From positions 1 through 64,000 of the forward strand of contig JAJFKJ010000019.1 of NCBI GenBank assembly GCA_021773275.1: a DNA stretch of 64,000 bases, in the 5' to 3' direction. The translations under genes and the position numbers were made by a program. Below, one piece after another: positions 61,924 through 64,000 of the stretch (the stretch's first letter is position 1; each line of letters opens with the position of its first letter). Below the pieces are notes generated by a model. The model did not search any database, had not been told where the DNA came from, and saw nothing but the letters and a program-made list of their open reading frames with translations. Source of the stretch: Gammaproteobacteria bacterium. GTDB taxonomy: Bacteria; Pseudomonadota; Gammaproteobacteria; JABCZS01.

Positions 61924-62330
61924 AGTTTGCCAATCATGCCAGGCAGCCTTTGCAGCTCAACCTAACGCCATTGATTGACGTCGTATTCTTGTTGTTAATC
62001 TTTTTTATGGTAACGACGACTTTTAATAAAGATACACAACTGCAAATTGATTTACCCAAAGTTGCTACACAGCAATTAAGTGATTCTGAAGCCATACAGG
62101 TATTTGTGAATAGGCAAGGTCAAATCGCCCTAGAAAATGAGCTATTGCTTAATACATCTGCTTTAACCTTAACTGATGCAATAAAAGCACACGCTAAATA
62201 CAACCCACAAGGCAAAGTGATTCTAAGTGCAGACGCTCAGGCACCGCACCAGATGGTGGTGCGTGTTATGGACGTCGCTGCCCAGCTAGGGTATCAGCAG
62301 GTACAAATTCGTGGTGACTTAAGTAATTAA
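61920..62330 (+). CDS. exbD: Biopolymer transport protein ExbD
   Basis: ExbD partners ExbB. The 136-residue protein has one N-terminal membrane helix with the essential aspartate (LTPLIDVVFLLLIFFMVTTTF) and a periplasmic domain ending VMDVAAQLGYQQVQI. Standard length. No TonB is encoded in the window. Translationally coupled to exbB. Confidence 0.92.
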   Translation: MKFANHARQPLQLNLTPLIDVVFLLLIFFMVTTTFNKDTQLQIDLPKVATQQLSDSEAIQVFVNRQGQIALENELLLNTSALTLTDAIKAHAKYNPQGKVILSADAQAPHQMVVRVMDVAAQLGYQQVQIRGDLSN

Positions 62331-62343
62331 ACAGGAGGCTATT

Positions 62344-62811
62344 ATGAGCGTAAATATGGGAATGGCAGTGAATGAATGCCAAGACGTTACTGAAGTGTTG
62401 AAGTGTGCGCTTGCCGACACTTATACGCTTTATCTAAAAACACAAAACTACCATTGGAATGTTACCGGGCCAATGTTCGTCCAGCTACACACAATGTTTG
62501 AAGGGCAGTATCAAGCTTTGGCAGGGGCTGTAGACGAGCTTGCTGAACGAATCCGTGCATTAGGTGAGTTTGCGCCAGCAAGTTACAGTGCCTTTGCAGA
62601 ATTTTCAAACATCGATGAAGACAACACCGTGCCATCAGCAGAAGCTATGGTTGCGCAGCTGCTTGATGACAACGAAACCATTGTGCGTGTTATGCGTGAC
62701 AGTTTTGATGTTGTTGATGATGCAGGTGACGAGGTCACAGCTGATCTGCTCACCCAACGCATGACGTACCATGAGAAGGCTGCCTGGATGCTCAGAGCAT
62801 TACTGGGCTAA
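62344..62811 (+). CDS. dps: Dps-family ferritin-like DNA protection protein
   Basis: Dps forms a dodecamer that oxidises and stores iron and protects DNA from peroxide. The 155-residue protein has KTQNYHWNVTGPMF, and its ferroxidase residues H37, H49, D64 and E68 show exactly the spacing of E. coli Dps (H51, H63, D78, E82). The lysine-rich N-terminal tail used for DNA binding is absent, so DNA condensation is doubtful. A strong AGGAGG precedes the ATG; the gene is likely expressed highly. Confidence 0.93.
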   Translation: MSVNMGMAVNECQDVTEVLKCALADTYTLYLKTQNYHWNVTGPMFVQLHTMFEGQYQALAGAVDELAERIRALGEFAPASYSAFAEFSNIDEDNTVPSAEAMVAQLLDDNETIVRVMRDSFDVVDDAGDEVTADLLTQRMTYHEKAAWMLRALLG

Positions 62812-62921
62812 CTGGGTATATTTTGCACAATAGTTGTTGACCGGCCCGCAATAATCCGTTAATATGGAGATGTGACCCTAACTTTATTCTATAAAATACA
62901 AGGGCTTACGGAAGTTTCATA

Positions 62922-62940
62922 AAGTCCAATCTATGGACTT
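62922..62940. promoter_or_regulatory. Perfect 7-bp inverted repeat upstream of the 129-residue gene
   Basis: AAGTCCA (62922-62928) and TGGACTT (62934-62940) form a perfect stem around ATCTA, 28 bases before the ATG at 62969, followed by a run containing TTGTTTTT. It could be a weak terminator after dps or an operator/RNA hairpin for the next gene. Upstream CCTAAC (62878-62883) could also pair with GTTAGG (62962-62967) over the ribosome binding site. Confidence 0.4.
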
Positions 62941-62968
62941 AACATATTGTTTTTATTGAGGGTTAGGC

Positions 62969-63358
62969 ATGGCTGAGATTCACTTGCCACATGCATCTTT
63001 GTTTTCTTATGATGACGCACCTGCTGCGGGCTACCAGCACAGAGGCTTGGCTCAACAGGTTCTAGCGCACAGAGGGGCAAAGCTTAGTCACCAGCTTGAT
63101 GTGCTCCTGAAGCGCTATCAGACGCAGGTAGATGCCATTATTGAGCTCCGTGAGCGGGCACTGCGACTTGATAAAAAAATCAAAGGCTTAGCGAAAAATT
63201 CGCAATTGAGAGCTAAGCTGTCTGTGGATGTAGCAGAGCTTAGATATCAATCAAAGCGCCATGAAAAGACGCTTCGTTCATCTAAAATTAGCATAGAAAT
63301 CAGTAGCTTAAAACGAGAATTAAACGCAATATTGCAAGATTTAAACTTGTCTAATTAA
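62969..63358 (+). CDS. Unrecognised coiled-coil protein
   Basis: A 129-residue protein without a recognised family. The first 30 residues are mixed; residues 35-125 are a highly charged, probably continuous alpha helix with a heptad pattern (LDVLLKRYQTQVDAIIELRE, LDKKIKGLAKNSQLRAKL, EISSLKRELNAILQDL), so a coiled coil. No signal peptide or membrane segment is present. Ribosome binding site GAGGG is 9 bases upstream. It may form a unit with the next gene, 24 bases further on. Confidence 0.65.
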   Translation: MAEIHLPHASLFSYDDAPAAGYQHRGLAQQVLAHRGAKLSHQLDVLLKRYQTQVDAIIELRERALRLDKKIKGLAKNSQLRAKLSVDVAELRYQSKRHEKTLRSSKISIEISSLKRELNAILQDLNLSN

Positions 63359-63370
63359 GCTTAGGTTTCT

Positions 63371-63384
63371 ATACTTATAAGTAT
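63371..63384. promoter_or_regulatory. Perfect 14-base palindrome overlapping a start codon
   Basis: ATACTTATAAGTAT (63371-63384) is self-complementary and includes the first two bases of the ATG at 63383. A protein bound here, or an RNA hairpin, would block translation initiation of the 173-residue gene. It also hides any ribosome binding site, since no AG-rich sequence is visible within the preceding 12 bases. Confidence 0.45.
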
Positions 63385-63904
63385 GGATGTTCAAAGCCAT
63401 AAAACGAGTGTATTCGCACCTAATACGGGGAGCTCTGACGAGCTCATAGCCCTGCAGACTATTTTAGTCGATACCGTGCTGGTTCCTTTCCTTGCTAATC
63501 AGAACGCGAAGTTTGGCTATGTCCCGTCGCCCAGTGTAATGGATGAGGCCTCAATATTATTTGCAGAGGCTATCAATAGTAGCGAGTTGCCCGAAAAGCT
63601 AGGCATATCAGCCAATCGTGCGATTAAGGCATTGGATTTTAACCATTGCTACAAGCTTGCCTTGGTGCGCCATCTTCATAGCTTCTTGTTTAAGCATTTC
63701 CAGCAGGCGATTCGCACAGACCCTAATCTAATTGCACGCCCTGGCAAAACGAGCCAGCTCAGAACGCAGCTCTTGTTAGCCTCTACGCAATGGTACATAA
63801 ATGTGATCGGTGATGGTGTGTATAGCATGGAATGTCTGCGTGAAGTTCACGACATCTTTCGTGAAGCTCAAGCGGAATACCAGGCTCGTCAAATCCACCA
63901 TTAA
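63383..63904 (+). CDS. Unrecognised 173-residue protein
   Basis: No family is recognised. The protein appears soluble and mostly alpha-helical after a short polar N-terminus (residues 1-20). Two hydrophobic helices stand out (LIALQTILVDTVLVPFLAN, about 22-40, and YKLALVRHLHSFLFKHFQQA, about 90-110). The region RTQLLLASTQWYINVIGDGVYS is conserved-looking but unknown. No cysteine or metal motif. The start lies in a palindrome with no clear ribosome binding site, so the true start could differ; it probably forms a pair with the coiled-coil gene upstream. Confidence 0.6.
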   Translation: MDVQSHKTSVFAPNTGSSDELIALQTILVDTVLVPFLANQNAKFGYVPSPSVMDEASILFAEAINSSELPEKLGISANRAIKALDFNHCYKLALVRHLHSFLFKHFQQAIRTDPNLIARPGKTSQLRTQLLLASTQWYINVIGDGVYSMECLREVHDIFREAQAEYQARQIHH

Positions 63905-63911
63905 AAAAAGC

Positions 63912-63940
63912 TTGCATGTTCTCTGTTTGTTCTCTATAGT
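63912..63940 (+). promoter_or_regulatory. Promoter with direct repeats in its spacer
   Basis: TTGCAT (63912-63917) and TATAGT (63935-63940) are exactly 17 bases apart. The octamer TGTTCTCT occurs twice, at 63917-63924 and 63928-63935, one helical turn apart, which could bind a regulator. It serves the gene that begins at 63980. Confidence 0.45.
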
Positions 63941-63979
63941 ATCTCTACTAGGCATAGTTTTGTTGTAAATGGAGGTACA

Positions 63980-64000
63980 ATGATGGGGTGTATTACAAGA
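63980..64000 (+). CDS. Start of a gene cut by the window end
   Basis: GGAGGT (63971-63976) is a strong ribosome binding site before two consecutive ATG codons (63980 and 63983). The visible residues are MMGCITR. Nothing can be said about the product. Confidence 0.45.

Overview
The window is a moderately AT-rich, densely coding stretch of a gammaproteobacterial chromosome. The evidence for Gammaproteobacteria is the Gram-negative envelope gene set (msbA, lpxK, kdsB, lolC, lolD, plsC, a Slt70-type lytic transglycosylase, a PagL-like deacylase) and the block rne / rluC - HAD phosphatase - sppA / maf - yceD - rpmF - plsX - fabH - fabD - fabG - acpP - fabF - mltG - tmk - holB - tatD, which matches the order I recall for Pseudomonas and, in part, E. 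coli. A SUF rather than an ISC operon and a large multi-membrane protein with disordered tails hint at a Legionellales/Coxiella-like lineage, but that placement is only an inference.

Layout. 1-1263: an IS407-type IS3 insertion sequence with a canonical -1 frameshift signal, inserted beside dispersed repeat sequence. 1332-5518 (mostly minus strand): a stand-alone HD-GYP phosphodiesterase, a relic IS end, a DUF2970 protein, plsC, slt and a small DUF6763-like protein. 5608-14893: a five-gene beta-oxidation operon (fadE, two thiolases, two multifunctional enzymes, one with a degenerate nucleotide-binding motif). 14929-18430: msbA-lpxK-kdsB for lipid A/KDO. 18496-20103: an unrecognised Pro/Ala-repeat protein and a higBA toxin-antitoxin module with a palindromic operator. 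20118-25170: dapD (minus) and an RND efflux pair. 25171-25721: a gene-free, highly repetitive segment containing a cloverleaf-like element. 25722-28531: rne and its leader (minus). 28571-41225: the rluC to tatD block for fatty acid synthesis, phospholipid precursors, cell-wall and replication functions. 41233-43316: gloB and fadL (minus). 43402-51227: nadA and a SUF iron-sulfur operon (Rrf2 regulator, sufB, C, D, S, U, T, a Rieske ferredoxin, a thioesterase). 51228-51452: a second repeat cluster. 51453-53474: TVP38/DedA, DUF2721 and trhO. 53548-56489: a 968-residue unrecognised membrane protein preceded by a tiny leader ORF. 56501-62811: lolC-lolD, pagL (minus), comEC-exbB-exbD, dps. 62969 to the end: two unrecognised small genes and the start of a third.

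How the parts work together. Envelope lipid metabolism dominates: fatty acids are imported (fadL) and degraded (fad operon), made (fab operon), put into phospholipid (plsX, plsC) and into LPS (lpxK, kdsB, msbA, with pagL trimming lipid A), while lolCD and mltG/slt serve lipoproteins and the wall. SUF supplies clusters to enzymes such as the adjacent NadA. The most promising unexplained items are the 968-residue protein, which looks like four repeats of a membrane hairpin plus a cytosolic helical segment, and the family of structured intergenic repeats that is densest between convergent gene ends.
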